The notes under the pieces: model-generated
The model's input: the letters and a program-made list of their open reading frames with translations, nothing else
Told to the model about the DNA's origin: nothing
The model's database searches: none
Part shown: one piece after another, positions 7,595 through 16,722 of the stretch
How positions within the stretch are numbered: the first letter of the stretch is position 1
How the letters are laid out: each line of letters begins with the position of its first letter
Made by a program: the position numbers and the translations under genes
Origin: an uncultured Williamsia sp.
GTDB lineage: Bacteria; Actinomycetota; Actinomycetes; Mycobacteriales; Mycobacteriaceae
Reading direction: 5' to 3'
Length of the DNA stretch: 64,000 bases
Assembly (NCBI RefSeq): GCF_947494875.1
Contig: NZ_CANLWM010000001.1
Location: 62,001-126,000 of the forward strand

Positions 7595-10500
7595 TCAGTC
7601 TTCGGAAATCGCCAGCGAGTTCGCCCCGGTCGCCGTGGCACGTCCCGGTCCGCCGCTGACACCGCCCGCGCCGGTACCACCTCGCCGGGCAGAAGCGACG
7701 CTGTTGTCGCCTGTGGCGTCAGCGATCCCGCCGCTGCCTCCCCTGCCGGTGACGGAGCTGCCCCCGCCCAGCGAGGTTGCGTCGGAATCGTCACCGATGG
7801 TGGTTGCGGTGCCGCCGTTTCCGCCGTTGCCGTCGACAGTGTTGCCGCCCCCGGTGGTTTGGGCGACGCCGCGCGCGCCGTCCACCCTCGCCGAGCCTGC
7901 GGCCCCGCCGTTTCCGACCACGGTCGACCCGCCGGCCCCGCCATAGGCGACTCCGTTGTTCCCGACGACTGATGCGTCACCCCCGGTGCCGCCGTTGCCG
8001 TGAACAGAGTCGCCGCCACCGTCGCCGCCGAAGCCGCCGCCGTTGGCGAAGGCCACGCCGTTGATACCGTCCACTCTCGCCGAGCCGCCGGTGCCGCCGT
8101 CTCCGGTGACGGTGGATCCGCCCACACCGCTGGTGGCCCATCCGTTGGCTCCGACGACTCTTGCGTCACCGCCGGTGCCGCCGTCGCCGGCGGTGGTCGA
8201 ACCCCCCGCGCCGGCAGTCGCGACACCGTTCGCGCCGTCCGCCCTTGCCGAGCCGCCGGTGCCGCCGTTTCCGGTGACGGTGGATCCGCCCACACCGCTG
8301 GTCGCGACTCCATTGGGTCCGACGACTGATGCGTCACCGCCGGTGCCGCCGTCGCCGGTACTGGTCGAACCGCCCGCGCCGGCGGTCGCGACACCGTTGG
8401 CGCCATCGCGTGGATCGTTGCCGCCGACTCGGGCGTCACCACCGTTGCCGCCGGCGCCGAACTGTGAAGCCCCACCCGACCCGGCGGTCGCGACACCGTT
8501 GGCTCCGACGACCGATGCGTCACCGCCGTTGCCGCCGGCGCCGGACTGTGAAGCCCCACCCGATCCGGCGGTGGCGACACCGACGGCTCCGACAACTGAT
8601 GCGTCACCGCCGTTGCCGCCGTCGCCGCCGGCGGTCGACGATCCACCCGCGCCGCCGCGGGCCGTCCCGAAGAGGCCCGCGGTTGCGTCTCCGCCGTCGC
8701 CGCCGCGACCACCGATTCCGGCAGCGCCGGCCAGTCCGGCTCTGCCGGTGCCGGCCAGTCCGCCTGTGCCGGCCGCGCCGCCGTGACCCCCGACGCCGAT
8801 CCCGGCGCCGCCGTCGCCGCCCGTGCCCGCGACCGCATTCGCGGACGGGGTCGCCGCCGATGCGTCGCCGCCTCGACCACCGTTGCCACCGGAACCGCCG
8901 GTTCCGCCGATCCCGCCGTCACCGTTCGCGCCGAGAGATCCCGTGACGGACCCTGACCCACCGATGCCGCCGGACCCGCCGGTTCCGCCGTTCCCTCCGG
9001 CGCCGCCACCGACGGCGCCGTTCGCGCCGTCGCCCGCGACGAGTGTCCCGGATCCGTCGTCCACCGCGTCTGCCCCGTCGGCGCCGTTCGCTCCGGTGAA
9101 TCCGGTCCCGCCGACTCCGCCGGTGCCGCCTCTGCCGCCTGATCCGCCGTCGCCGAGTTGCCCAGCGGCCCCGATGATTCCACCGGTTCCGCCGCGCCCG
9201 CCCGCTCCCCCGACGCCACCCGAACCGCCCGTTCCCCCGGTGCCGGCGGCTGTCGCGATCGCCGTGCCGGTCGTGCCCGTTCCGCCGACTCCACCGGTGC
9301 CGCCGACACCTCCGGTGCCGCCGATGCCACCGTTGCCGATCAGGCCGGCCGCGCCGCCCCGGCCGCCGACACCACCGGCACCGCCGACTCCGCCCGTGCC
9401 GTCCCCGGTGCCGGGTGTACCGGTCGCGCCGATCGCTCCGTTGCCGCCACGGCCACCGACGCCGAAGATCACGCCCCCGTTGCCGCCCGATCCTCCCGCA
9501 GCGCCGGCTGCCAGACCGTCACCGCCACGGCCACCGGCGCCGAACAGTTCGGCGTCACCGCCGGTCCCGCCGTTGAAGCCGTTGCCCCCGTTGCCGATCA
9601 AACCGCCACGGCCGCCGTTGCACACCATGCCCAGCAGGCACGTCGCCGAGGTGTAGCTGAACCCGTTGCCGAACAGGAGGCCCGCATCGGGGTGCTCGGC
9701 GGTGCCGTCACTGATCAGCAGGACGAGCAGCGCCTGCAACGGGTTGAACGGCGGCGCCGTCGCCGTGACCGGCTGCGGGGTCAGTGCATTCGTGGATGCA
9801 GTGCCGGTGGTCGTGGCGAGCTCACGGCGGGCGACACCGGCGGCGACCCAGGATGACGGTCCATCCGCCGACGCAGGACTGCCGGTGGAGCCGTGCTGCT
9901 GGGCCGTGGTGAAGATACTCAGCAGCGCTGCGACGATCGCCGTCGCCGGCGTCGGCGGGGTATGCGACGCAACAAGCGGTACGGGCGTCTCGCCCGCAGC
10001 ATGTCGCTCACCCGGCGCCGTGGTCACCGTGCCTGCTCCCGTCGCGGTCGACGGTGCTGAGGTCGTCGACGTGTACGTGGTCGGCGGCGTGTTCGTGGTC
10101 GGCGGCGTGGTCGTCCTCCCCGCCGTCGTGGATGTCGTGATCGGCGTCGAGGTGGTGGTCGATGGCGAGGCAGTCGACGCGGCGGCGGTCGGCGTCGACG
10201 TGGTCGACGTCGCGGTGCTCGTGGCCGGCGCCGCGTCCCGCGTACCCGACGACGATGTCGTCGGAGTGCCCGCGTGGTCCGGCGCTGTTGTGGTGGTCGG
10301 GGCCGGTGCGCTCGAACCCGCAGAACCGGCCGGCGACGTCGACACACCACCACCAGTGGCTGTGGAGCTCGGTACGGACGTCGTCGACGTGGGTTCGGTA
10401 CCCGTCGAGGTGGTCACGGTCGAGGACGGACCCGACGATGTCGTCGTACCCGCGCCCGCAACTTCCCTGTCGGCCGGAGCTCTGCTCACCGACTGAGCGC

Positions 10501-10627
10501 CGGTACCTGAGGTGACCGGGGCGGTGTCCGCAACGGCGGTGCCCGTTCCCGCGGCACATGCCCCCGCGATCGCAGCAGCCCCGCCGGCGAGCTTTGCAGC
10601 GCGCACCCAATTCCGCTTGGCCTTCAT
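7595..10627 (-). CDS. secreted glycine-rich PGRS-like repeat protein
   Basis: A 1010-residue exported protein. Residues 1-35 form a signal peptide ([20 protein letters not shown], ending near AVADTAP). Residues ~36-210 are a Ser/Thr/Pro linker. Residues ~215-315 hold two hydrophobic patches ([19 protein letters not shown]). From DAGLLFGNG (~315) to the end it is a GNGG/GTGG-type array like that of mycobacterial PE_PGRS proteins, but no PE domain is present. The last ~320 residues are a regular 28-residue repeat. GAAGG six bases before the ATG at 10627 favours that start over the ATG at 10633. It diverges from a LuxR regulator. Cell-envelope or surface placement is inferred; function is unknown. 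Confidence 0.85.
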   Translation of the reverse strand: MKAKRNWVRAAKLAGGAAAIAGACAAGTGTAVADTAPVTSGTGAQSVSRAPADREVAGAGTTTSSGPSSTVTTSTGTEPTSTTSVPSSTATGGGVSTSPAGSAGSSAPAPTTTTAPDHAGTPTTSSSGTRDAAPATSTATSTTSTPTAAASTASPSTTTSTPITTSTTAGRTTTPPTTNTPPTTYTSTTSAPSTATGAGTVTTAPGERHAAGETPVPLVASHTPPTPATAIVAALLSIFTTAQQHGSTGSPASADGPSSWVAAGVARRELATTTGTASTNALTPQPVTATAPPFNPLQALLVLLISDGTAEHPDAGLLFGNGFSYTSATCLLGMVCNGGRGGLIGNGGNGFNGGTGGDAELFGAGGRGGDGLAAGAAGGSGGNGGVIFGVGGRGGNGAIGATGTPGTGDGTGGVGGAGGVGGRGGAAGLIGNGGIGGTGGVGGTGGVGGTGTTGTAIATAAGTGGTGGSGGVGGAGGRGGTGGIIGAAGQLGDGGSGGRGGTGGVGGTGFTGANGADGADAVDDGSGTLVAGDGANGAVGGGAGGNGGTGGSGGIGGSGSVTGSLGANGDGGIGGTGGSGGNGGRGGDASAATPSANAVAGTGGDGGAGIGVGGHGGAAGTGGLAGTGRAGLAGAAGIGGRGGDGGDATAGLFGTARGGAGGSSTAGGDGGNGGDASVVGAVGVATAGSGGASQSGAGGNGGDASVVGANGVATAGSGGASQFGAGGNGGDARVGGNDPRDGANGVATAGAGGSTSTGDGGTGGDASVVGPNGVATSGVGGSTVTGNGGTGGSARADGANGVATAGAGGSTTAGDGGTGGDARVVGANGWATSGVGGSTVTGDGGTGGSARVDGINGVAFANGGGFGGDGGGDSVHGNGGTGGDASVVGNNGVAYGGAGGSTVVGNGGAAGSARVDGARGVAQTTGGGNTVDGNGGNGGTATTIGDDSDATSLGGGSSVTGRGGSGGIADATGDNSVASARRGGTGAGGVSGGPGRATATGANSLAISED
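7643..8605 (-). repeat. eleven-unit, 84-bp (28-residue) tandem repeat array
   Basis: Eleven consecutive units inside the PGRS-like gene follow a pattern such as [14 protein letters not shown] followed by GGST-x-TGDGGTGG. Nine units are 28 residues long, one has 34 and one 35. In the middle of the array, units beginning DASVVG/DARVVG alternate with units beginning SARxDG, giving a 56-residue higher-order repeat. The last unit fades into the C-terminal tail ending in SLAISED. Confidence 0.8.
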
Positions 10628-10956
10628 GGACATCCTTCACCCATCTACAAGAGGGCGCCGGACCACACCCACGATCACCACTCCGGAACAGCGTCACTCG
10701 GGGATGACCGGGCACGCGCGAGACGAACGCTAAAGCGGCGCATGTCGGCGTGTCCACGATGCGCAGCGCCACTAACGGAAGTGCAGTAGTGGAGTCACAG
10801 TGCAGTAGTGGAGCCATACTGGTGCAGTAGTTCCCGCCGCCATTCGTCCGGTGCAACGGCATGCACCGTCGTTCGCCCGACACCTGGCAGGCGTTCGGCT
10901 ATCGTCGCCGGAAACCGGCATGCCGCGACTGCCGTGCGAAATGGATTGGGACGGCG
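10628..10956. other. 329-bp divergent intergenic region, PGRS gene / LuxR regulator
   Basis: No convincing gene is present. The PGRS-side ribosome site (GAAGG at 10634-10638) is at one end. Three copies of a GTGCAGTAGT element (10781-10838) occupy the centre. The remaining sequence to the regulator start at 10957 can be read as an in-frame extension of the regulator from an ATG at 10861, but its codons do not resemble the family N-terminus. Confidence 0.6.
10781..10838 (+). repeat. triple GTGCAGTAGT direct repeat, operator candidate
   Basis: GTGCAGTAGTGGAG is repeated perfectly at 10781-10794 and 10800-10813. A third copy (GTGCAGTAGT) begins at 10822. Spacings of 19 and 22 bp are near two helical turns. 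The third copy extends to GTGCAGTAGTTCCCGCC (to 10838), which is one base from the 21-bp units found at 17160-17201 and 22025-22087. Confidence 0.6.
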
Positions 10957-13554
10957 ATGCCGCAGGAATGGGCCGTGGTCGGACGTGACCGGGACCTCGC
11001 CGACATCACCTCACTGATCGAGGATCCGACCGTTCGTGGGATCGCCCTCGTCGGGGCCGCGGGCGTCGGAAAGTCCCGCCTGGCCAGGGAGATCGCTCAC
11101 CGCACCGCCGCGAACGGATGGACGGTGCGCTCGGTGGCGGCGACCGTCACCAGTCGGTCGGTCTCGCTCGGCGCATTCGCCCGATGGACCGACGACCGGG
11201 GCGGCGCACCCGCTTCTCTCGTGCGCCGCGTCAGCGATGCGATCGTGCAGGACGTGACCGTCGGGACGCTTCTCGTGGTGGTCGACGACGCACACCTCCT
11301 CGACGACCTGTCCGCGCTCGTGGTCGACCATCTCGTCGACTCCGGCGCCACCATGCTCCTCACCGTGCGTTCGGGCGACGCCGCACCCACCGCGATCACC
11401 GCCTTGTGGAAGGAGCGGCGCCTCCTGCGGCGGGAGATCGAGGTCCTTTCGCCCGCCGATGTCACCGGGGCTCTGGCACGGGCTTTCGGAGCACCGCCGG
11501 ATCGGCAGTGCGCACAGCGGTTCTGGGACATGACCCGCGGCAACATGCTCTACGTCCGCCAGCTGGCTGACCAGGAGGTGCACGCGGGGCGCTTGGCGGT
11601 CACCGACGGTGCGTTGCGGTGGGGCGGCGACATCGCCGTGCGCGGGTCGCTTGCCGAACTGGTCGAGGCCCATATCGGAGACCTACCCGAGCCGGTTCGC
11701 GACATCGTCGATCTCGTCGCCGTGTCGGAGCCGATCGAGTGGCGGGTCGTCGCCACGCTCGCGCCGCAGGTCGCGATCGAGGAGGCAGAACAGCGAGGAC
11801 TCATACGGAGCGCCGACGGCAAGTTCGTCGTCGGGCATCCCCTGTTCGCCGAGGTCCGGCGTGCGCAGTGCGGGTCGGCCAAGCTGCGGCGGCTGCGTGG
11901 GATGGTCGCATCGTCGATGGACGACGCCGTCGGCGCGGCGCAGCTCATCAAACGCGGCCTCCTGTGGCTCGAGTCCGACCTCGCTCCCGACGGCCGGATA
12001 CTGCAGGCCGCGGCCACGGCCGCGAACTCGCTGCTGGACTTCGACATCGCGGAACGCCTCCTCGCCGCGGCGACCCAGGCGCGTACAGGCGCCGACGCGC
12101 ATGTGTCTCGTGCGTGGACGCTGTTCATGATGAGTGACGGCGAATCGGTCGAACGGGTTCTCGCCGAGGCACCCTCGGCTCCCGGTGACACAGGCTTTGT
12201 CAATGACGTCGTGGTGCGCGCATCGAATGCGCTGTGGACGCTGCGCGCACCGGATGAGGCGACCCGCATCGTCGAGAACGCGCTCGCCACCGAGGTGGGC
12301 GCACGACAGCAGCACATCCTCGTCTTCCGGGCCATGCAGTGCGCACTCGCCGGCCAGACGCCGGCCGTGCTCGACACCCTCGACGACATCGACATCGACA
12401 TGCTCGACCCCCACGGCACGGCGATGGCACGCCTGGCCGAATGCATGGCCAGCGGTGAGCTCGGTCGTCTGGAGAGGTTGGCGTTGTCCGCGACCCGCGC
12501 GGTCCAGGCGATCGCCGCGGATCAGCAGGCGGCGGCATTGCGTGGACCAGTCACCGAGGTCTACGCCGGCGGCCTGGCCGTGTCCGGACGCATCGGTGAT
12601 GCCGTCGAGCTCGCCGAGCAGTTCCACCAGAGCAGCCACGGGCAGGCCGCGGCGAATCGCCCTGTCGCTGATCAGATTCTCGGGATGGCGCGCTTCGCCG
12701 CCGGAGACCTCACGGGCACCCTTCGCCTGCTGCCGGCGCAGTTCGACCCGGGCGACTGGGTGGGGCGGGGATTCCTGTCCATCAACAGTTTCGCCCGTTT
12801 CCATCTCCTGCGTTCGCAGGTCCTCGCCCGCCTCGGGGACGCGAGCTCAGCGGCGACAGCAATCGAGACAGCTCGCGCTCTGCACCATCCCGGCTACGCC
12901 TACTACGACTCGTGGATCGCCCTCTCCGAGGCCTGGCTTTCGGCTGCGCAAGGGCGCATCGACGATGCGTGCGCCTTCGCGCGGGCAGCAGCCGACACCG
13001 CGCGCGGTCACGACCAACCGGCCCGCGAGGTGTGGGCACTGCAGAACGCCATCCACTTCGGGGACAGGACCGCTGCCGACCGGCTGAGCGAGCTCGCCGC
13101 GCAGCTGGCGACGCCGCGAGCGATTGCCGCGGCGCGCTACGCGATCGCGCTCGTCGGTGACGACGCCGACGGGTTGCTCGCGGCCTCGGAGCGGTTCGAG
13201 TCGATCGGTGATCGACTGGGCGCGGCCGAGGCCGCCGCCCAGGCCACTGTCGTGCACCGCAGTGCAGGCTCGGCGAGCGAGGCCATGACGGCGGCGGCTC
13301 GGACGCGTCGACTCCTGGTGGAGTGCGGCGGTGCCACCAGCCCGGCGATCGCACTCGCCACCGCTCGCCTCGAGCCGCCGTTCACCAGCACCGAACGGGA
13401 GATCGTCATGCTCGTCGCACGGGGTGTCACCAATCGCCAGATCGCGCAACAGATGTCGTTGTCGGTGCGAACCGTCGAGAGCCACATCTACCGCGCGAGC
13501 AGAAAGGCCGGGGTGACAGGTCGGGCAGGACTGCGAGACGTCACCCTGAGATGA
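10957..13554 (+). CDS. LuxR-family regulator with N-terminal AAA/STAND ATPase domain
   Basis: Large 865-residue signal-responsive regulator. Walker A GAAGVGKS is at residues 33-40, Walker B LLVVVDDAHL at ~105-114, then a long helical TPR-like region, and a C-terminal LuxR HTH (TSTEREIVMLVARGVTNRQI, then VRTVESHIYRASRKAGV) in the last ~58 residues. I chose ATG 10957 because MPQEWAVVGRDRDL is the usual family start. It diverges from the PGRS-like gene with repeat elements between, so it probably controls that gene. The ligand is unknown. A GC-rich hairpin follows its stop. Confidence 0.9.
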   Translation: MPQEWAVVGRDRDLADITSLIEDPTVRGIALVGAAGVGKSRLAREIAHRTAANGWTVRSVAATVTSRSVSLGAFARWTDDRGGAPASLVRRVSDAIVQDVTVGTLLVVVDDAHLLDDLSALVVDHLVDSGATMLLTVRSGDAAPTAITALWKERRLLRREIEVLSPADVTGALARAFGAPPDRQCAQRFWDMTRGNMLYVRQLADQEVHAGRLAVTDGALRWGGDIAVRGSLAELVEAHIGDLPEPVRDIVDLVAVSEPIEWRVVATLAPQVAIEEAEQRGLIRSADGKFVVGHPLFAEVRRAQCGSAKLRRLRGMVASSMDDAVGAAQLIKRGLLWLESDLAPDGRILQAAATAANSLLDFDIAERLLAAATQARTGADAHVSRAWTLFMMSDGESVERVLAEAPSAPGDTGFVNDVVVRASNALWTLRAPDEATRIVENALATEVGARQQHILVFRAMQCALAGQTPAVLDTLDDIDIDMLDPHGTAMARLAECMASGELGRLERLALSATRAVQAIAADQQAAALRGPVTEVYAGGLAVSGRIGDAVELAEQFHQSSHGQAAANRPVADQILGMARFAAGDLTGTLRLLPAQFDPGDWVGRGFLSINSFARFHLLRSQVLARLGDASSAATAIETARALHHPGYAYYDSWIALSEAWLSAAQGRIDDACAFARAAADTARGHDQPAREVWALQNAIHFGDRTAADRLSELAAQLATPRAIAAARYAIALVGDDADGLLAASERFESIGDRLGAAEAAAQATVVHRSAGSASEAMTAAARTRRLLVECGGATSPAIALATARLEPPFTSTEREIVMLVARGVTNRQIAQQMSLSVRTVESHIYRASRKAGVTGRAGLRDVTLR

Positions 13555-13579
13555 CCCGGCGGCATCCGCTCCCACCGGG
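13555..13579 (+). terminator. hairpin directly after the LuxR regulator stop
   Basis: CCCGGCGG (13555-13562) pairs with CCACCGGG (13572-13579) with one mismatch and a nine-base loop, immediately after the TGA. No U-run follows, so termination is plausible but not certain. Confidence 0.4.
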
Positions 13580-13597
13580 CGAGGGACTGAACGCAAG

Positions 13598-13609
13598 TGG
13601 TTCGAACCA
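13598..13609. repeat. 12-bp palindrome at the edge of the recR relic
   Basis: TGGTTCGAACCA is a perfect palindrome and ends one base before the start of the duplicated recR sequence. It resembles a tRNA T-loop core, but no tRNA can be folded here. It may mark a recombination junction. Confidence 0.4.
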
Positions 13610-13705
13610 GTCGCCTCACCCTCTGTGTTCGGGCCGGTCGCGACGATCACCTCGGTCACGTCGGCACAGTCGGACTGATCGACCGACCACCGCAACAGTT
13701 CCCGG
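13610..13705 (-). pseudogene. recR fragment (Toprim segment), relic
   Basis: These 96 bp align without gaps to 15876-15971 inside intact recR and are clearly more alike than chance. Read on the minus strand they give [18 protein letters not shown], against [18 protein letters not shown] in RecR, so the Toprim Asp is lost. Sequence on either side does not align to recR. The fragment sits next to the gatD relic and 2 kb from the functional gene, so it is a duplicated remnant rather than a gene. Confidence 0.75.
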
Positions 13706-13734
13706 GAACGGCGCCCGCTGACTGGCCGATCACC

Positions 13735-13766
13735 CGCCGCGAGTGGATCGCCGCCGGTCGTCGCTG
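13735..13766 (+). repeat. gatD 3'-end direct repeat, right copy (relic)
   Basis: Matches gatD 7492-7523 at 30/32 positions and would encode REWIAAGRR. No stop codon follows at the matching place, and the rest of gatD is absent. It lies 16 bp from the phosphotransferase stop, the place where gatD would be expected to end if the two genes had once been neighbours. Confidence 0.7.
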
Positions 13767-13782
13767 CCGCGGGCCAGGCCAC

Positions 13783-15114
13783 CTACTGCGCGAACAGATC
13801 CGGCAACGGCGCGACGTGCCCGATCCCGCCGGGCGCGACAAGGACCGGTTCGAGCAGGAGCATCTGCCGCATCACCCGTCGGCGCAGCAGCGCGACCAGG
13901 GCGCGGTCGTGCTCGGGGCCGGCGTCGACCACGAAGTCCTCCAACGCCTGATCGGTGGATCGCCGATCAGCGGGGACGTCGGCCCCGAGCAGTTCGGCCA
14001 CGTCCGCGGCGTCGGCGGCGTCGATCCCCGGGCCGTGGGCATGCGCGCGCTCCACGTACCGGGCCACCGCGGCGACGGTCTCGCGACGGTATTCGGCCAT
14101 GGCGTCCGACACCTCCAGGCTCTCGACCATGGTCGCCAGACCCCTGGCCACACCGCTCTGACCGTTCTCGACGGGGTCGGGCAGGGCGATCGGATCGAGG
14201 CGCACATCCTCCAGCCGGGCGATGCACTCGATCGCGTGGAGCGAGAGCTGATGAAACCACTCGGTGTACTGCAGGATCTCCGGCATCGGGAGGTCGAGGT
14301 GCAGCGCGATGACGAGCCCGAGCGGGGTACAGACCGCGAACTTCGCGGTGTGGAACTCGACGGCGTCACGGTCGACGGCCCGACCCGTCACCTCCTCGTA
14401 GCGGCGCAGCACACGCCCCAGGTCCCCCATGTGTTCGGTCACCGCGCGCAACCGGAGCCCGGCGAGGTCGTGGGCGACGTCCCCGACGTGTGCGAGCTCG
14501 ACGTCGATCAGGCCGGTCACGCGCCCATCGGCCCACATGAACTGTCCGGTGTCACCGAGGAGGAAACGCGGGGAGCCGGCGCCCTCCGGCACGCGGCGTC
14601 GCAGCCATCCGATCACGAACTCCAGCACCGGTTCGGGTCGCTGCTTGAACTCGCGGTACCGGGCCACGAAGTCCTCGAAGAAGTCGAGCGCGACGCCGGC
14701 CGGGGTGTCCGGGGTCGCGATCCCGATCTCGGCGAACTCGGCCGGATCGATGGCGTGCACCGCGGCCAGTGCGTCCACGTAGGAGTCCATGACGGCGTCG
14801 ACCTCCCGCGGATCCGCGGTCGCGTCGAGCCCTGCGTCACCGGGGAGCCAGTCCATCACCACGGCGTCGCCGTCGATCTCCCCGTGGACCGTCGGGACCG
14901 GGACCCCGTGGCGGGCGAGGACGCGGAGTACCGCCGCCTCCCTGCTCACCTCCATGAACCCGAACCCGTCCCGGTTGCCCCGGACGTAGAGTCGTCGCTC
15001 GCCGGTGTGGGTCTGAGCCACGACGAACCACGCCGGTCGCCAGCGGTGCTGGCGCTCGATGTCGACGATCTCGCCGACGTTGGCGGTCACCCATGCGCGG
15101 ACGCGGTCATCCAT
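13783..15114 (-). CDS. phosphotransferase family protein (APH-like kinase fold)
   Basis: A 443-residue protein with the aminoglycoside-phosphotransferase/kinase fold. It has an N-terminal lobe, then FLLGDTGQFMWADGRVTGLI followed by DVELAHVGDVAHDLAGLR, which corresponds to the catalytic loop and metal-binding Asp region. The usual HGDxxxxN is altered: His is Leu and Asn is Met, although the catalytic Asp is kept. Family members phosphorylate antibiotics, sugars or lipids; the substrate here is unknown. ATG 15114 is used. The C-terminus lies against the gatD relic. It probably has its own promoter, since the next gene ends 72 bp upstream. Confidence 0.82.
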   Translation of the reverse strand: MDDRVRAWVTANVGEIVDIERQHRWRPAWFVVAQTHTGERRLYVRGNRDGFGFMEVSREAAVLRVLARHGVPVPTVHGEIDGDAVVMDWLPGDAGLDATADPREVDAVMDSYVDALAAVHAIDPAEFAEIGIATPDTPAGVALDFFEDFVARYREFKQRPEPVLEFVIGWLRRRVPEGAGSPRFLLGDTGQFMWADGRVTGLIDVELAHVGDVAHDLAGLRLRAVTEHMGDLGRVLRRYEEVTGRAVDRDAVEFHTAKFAVCTPLGLVIALHLDLPMPEILQYTEWFHQLSLHAIECIARLEDVRLDPIALPDPVENGQSGVARGLATMVESLEVSDAMAEYRRETVAAVARYVERAHAHGPGIDAADAADVAELLGADVPADRRSTDQALEDFVVDAGPEHDRALVALLRRRVMRQMLLLEPVLVAPGGIGHVAPLPDLFAQ

Positions 15115-15140
15115 GGTCGGAGATGTGACAGTTGAACACA

Positions 15141-15156
15141 GGATGTCTTGTCATCC
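15141..15156 (-). promoter_or_regulatory. GGATG-N6-CATCC inverted repeat upstream of the phosphotransferase
   Basis: Perfect five-base arms around six bases lie 27 bp upstream of the start codon, in the only gap between this gene and the P-loop kinase operon. An operator is plausible, but no regulator is known. Confidence 0.3.
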
Positions 15157-15185
15157 CGCGGATGCTATCGGCCCGGCGCGCTGTT

Positions 15186-15731
15186 TCAGTCGAGAACCGT
15201 GCACCGCTCGCGGGTGCGGTCGACGGCGAACCAGCCGGCCTCGAAGTCCTGCCAGCGGCAAAGGTGGGGCCGGGCCGATTCCCCGTCGCGGGCGACGGCG
15301 CGCTCCAGGCGCGTCTCGCGGTCCTCCCCGTCGATCCACAGCGCGAGCGCGACACGGTCCGCGACGCGACGGCGCGCTGACGTCACCCCCTCGACGACCA
15401 GCAGCGGCTCCCACCGTCGCCACACACGCGGCCCGGGCTCGGCTGTGTCGCCCGACCACACGCGCGGGCGATGGCGGAAGTCGTGGCCGCGCGAGAACGC
15501 CCGCAGCACCTCGCGATCGAGCTCCGGCCACCAGCCGGCCGGATCGTCCCAGGTGGCGAACTCGTCGGTCCGCACGAGCGCCGCCGGGGTCCTCTGCGCG
15601 GCGAGCGCGGCCATCAACGCGTCGGCAAAGGTGGACTTGCCTGCGCCCGACGGCCCGTCGATCACGACGATGCCCGTCGAGAGATCGGCCGCGACCGACG
15701 CCGCAGTCGCCTCGACGTCGAATCCGGTCAC
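15186..15731 (-). CDS. P-loop kinase, uridine kinase-like
   Basis: Cytosolic P-loop NTPase of 181 residues with Walker [10 protein letters not shown] at about residues 26-34, TDEF (a likely acceptor-side Asp) and a middle [10 protein letters not shown] resembling the uridine kinase/phosphoribulokinase group. GTG 15731 overlaps the recR stop as GTGA, so translation is coupled to recR. The substrate may be a nucleoside or small metabolite; nothing in the sequence decides this. It is the last gene of a ybaB-recR-kinase operon. Confidence 0.82.
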   Translation of the reverse strand: MTGFDVEATAASVAADLSTGIVVIDGPSGAGKSTFADALMAALAAQRTPAALVRTDEFATWDDPAGWWPELDREVLRAFSRGHDFRHRPRVWSGDTAEPGPRVWRRWEPLLVVEGVTSARRRVADRVALALWIDGEDRETRLERAVARDGESARPHLCRWQDFEAGWFAVDRTRERCTVLD

Positions 15732-16339
15732 GTCAGGATGCGACGACCCGACAACGCGCGGCCGAGGGTCAACTCGTCGGCGAACTCGAGGTCACCGCCC
15801 ATCGGCAGACCCGAGGCCAGCCGCGTGACCGACAGGCCGGGGAAATCCTTGAGCATCCGCACCAGGTAGGTCGCCGTCGCCTCACCCTCGGTGTTCGGGT
15901 CGGTCGCGACGATCACCTCGGTCACGTCGACACCGTCGGTCTGATTGGCCAACCGTCGCAACAGTTCCCGGATGCGGAGCTGGTCCGGACCGACGCCCCC
16001 CAGGGGGTCGAGAGCCCCGCCGAGCACGTGGTAGCGACCCGTGAACTCCTTGGTGCGTTCGATGGCCTGGACGTCCTTCGGCTCCTCGACGACGCAGATC
16101 TTCGTCGCGTCGCGCCGCGCGTCCGAGCAGATCCGGCACAGCTTCTGGGCGGAGACGTTTCCGCACTCTGCGCAGAAGGTGACGTTGTCGCGGACGTTGC
16201 CGAGCGCCGCGATCAGGCGGTCGATGTCGGTGCGTTCGCCGCCGAGGAGGTGGAACGCGATGCGCTGCGCGCCCTTGGGACCGAGTCCTGGCTGCTTGGC
16301 CAGCTCGTCGATCAGATCCTGGATCGGCCCCTCGTACAC
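15728..16339 (-). CDS. recR: recombination mediator RecR
   Basis: DNA-binding recombination repair protein that acts with RecF/RecO in RecA loading at gaps. It is 203 residues, the usual length. The HhH region reads [20 protein letters not shown], the four-Cys zinc finger is [16 protein letters not shown], and the Toprim motif [18 protein letters not shown] is intact. I start at GTG 16339 ([13 protein letters not shown]) because this is where the family begins; the longer reading adds a ybaB-overlapping leader. The ybaB stop is seven bases upstream. Part of it is duplicated at 13610-13705. Confidence 0.96.
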   Translation of the reverse strand: MYEGPIQDLIDELAKQPGLGPKGAQRIAFHLLGGERTDIDRLIAALGNVRDNVTFCAECGNVSAQKLCRICSDARRDATKICVVEEPKDVQAIERTKEFTGRYHVLGGALDPLGGVGPDQLRIRELLRRLANQTDGVDVTEVIVATDPNTEGEATATYLVRMLKDFPGLSVTRLASGLPMGGDLEFADELTLGRALSGRRILT

Positions 16340-16346
16340 GGGCCTG

Positions 16347-16691
16347 TCACTGCCCCAGACCAGGGCCGCCGAAGCCCGGGATGCCGCCGCCGAGCCCACC
16401 GGCGAGCGGGCCCATGGTGGTCGCGGTCAGCTCGTCGCGCTTCTGCGCCAGATCGGCCAGGGCGCCGACGACGAGGTCCTGCAGGGTCTCGACGTCGGAC
16501 GGGTCGACGACGGACGGGTCGATGGTCACGCTGGTGACATCTCCCTGGCCGGTCCCGGTGACCGTCACGCGACCGCCGCCGGCGGTGCCGGTCAGCTCGG
16601 TCTGCGCGATCCGGGTCTGCGCCTCCAAGAGCTGCTGCTGCATCTTCTGCGCCTGCTCGAGCAGACCTGCCATCGGGTTCTCGGGATCCAC
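16347..16691 (-). CDS. ybaB: YbaB/EbfC family nucleoid-associated protein
   Basis: Small DNA-binding protein of 114 residues, almost always next to recR. It has the N-terminal helix [19 protein letters not shown], the core [20 protein letters not shown] and a Gly-rich tail ([17 protein letters not shown]). It forms dimers that bind DNA and may assist the RecR pathway. GTG 16691 is the start; an ATG six codons later (MAGLL) is also possible. It is first in the operon ybaB-recR-kinase. Confidence 0.93.
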   Translation of the reverse strand: MDPENPMAGLLEQAQKMQQQLLEAQTRIAQTELTGTAGGGRVTVTGTGQGDVTSVTIDPSVVDPSDVETLQDLVVGALADLAQKRDELTATTMGPLAGGLGGGIPGFGGPGLGQ

Positions 16692-16722
16692 TCACGCCAG
16701 GGTAGTGGCCCGGTGCGACAGG

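Noticed and set aside
7572-9656. Long proline-rich plus-strand frames opposite the PGRS-like gene
   Set aside because: They are antisense readings of glycine codons (GGC/GGN read as GCC/CCN). No start context or family similarity is seen, and their boundaries follow the repeat units.
10861-10956. Extra 32 codons upstream of the LuxR regulator start
   Set aside because: The segment lies within the intergenic region and its residues do not resemble a family N-terminus. The MPQEWAVVGRDRDL start at 10957 fits the family.
13597-15135. A 512-residue plus-strand frame through the relic and the phosphotransferase
   Set aside because: It is antisense to a gene with clear domain motifs, and its composition is that of a shadow frame.
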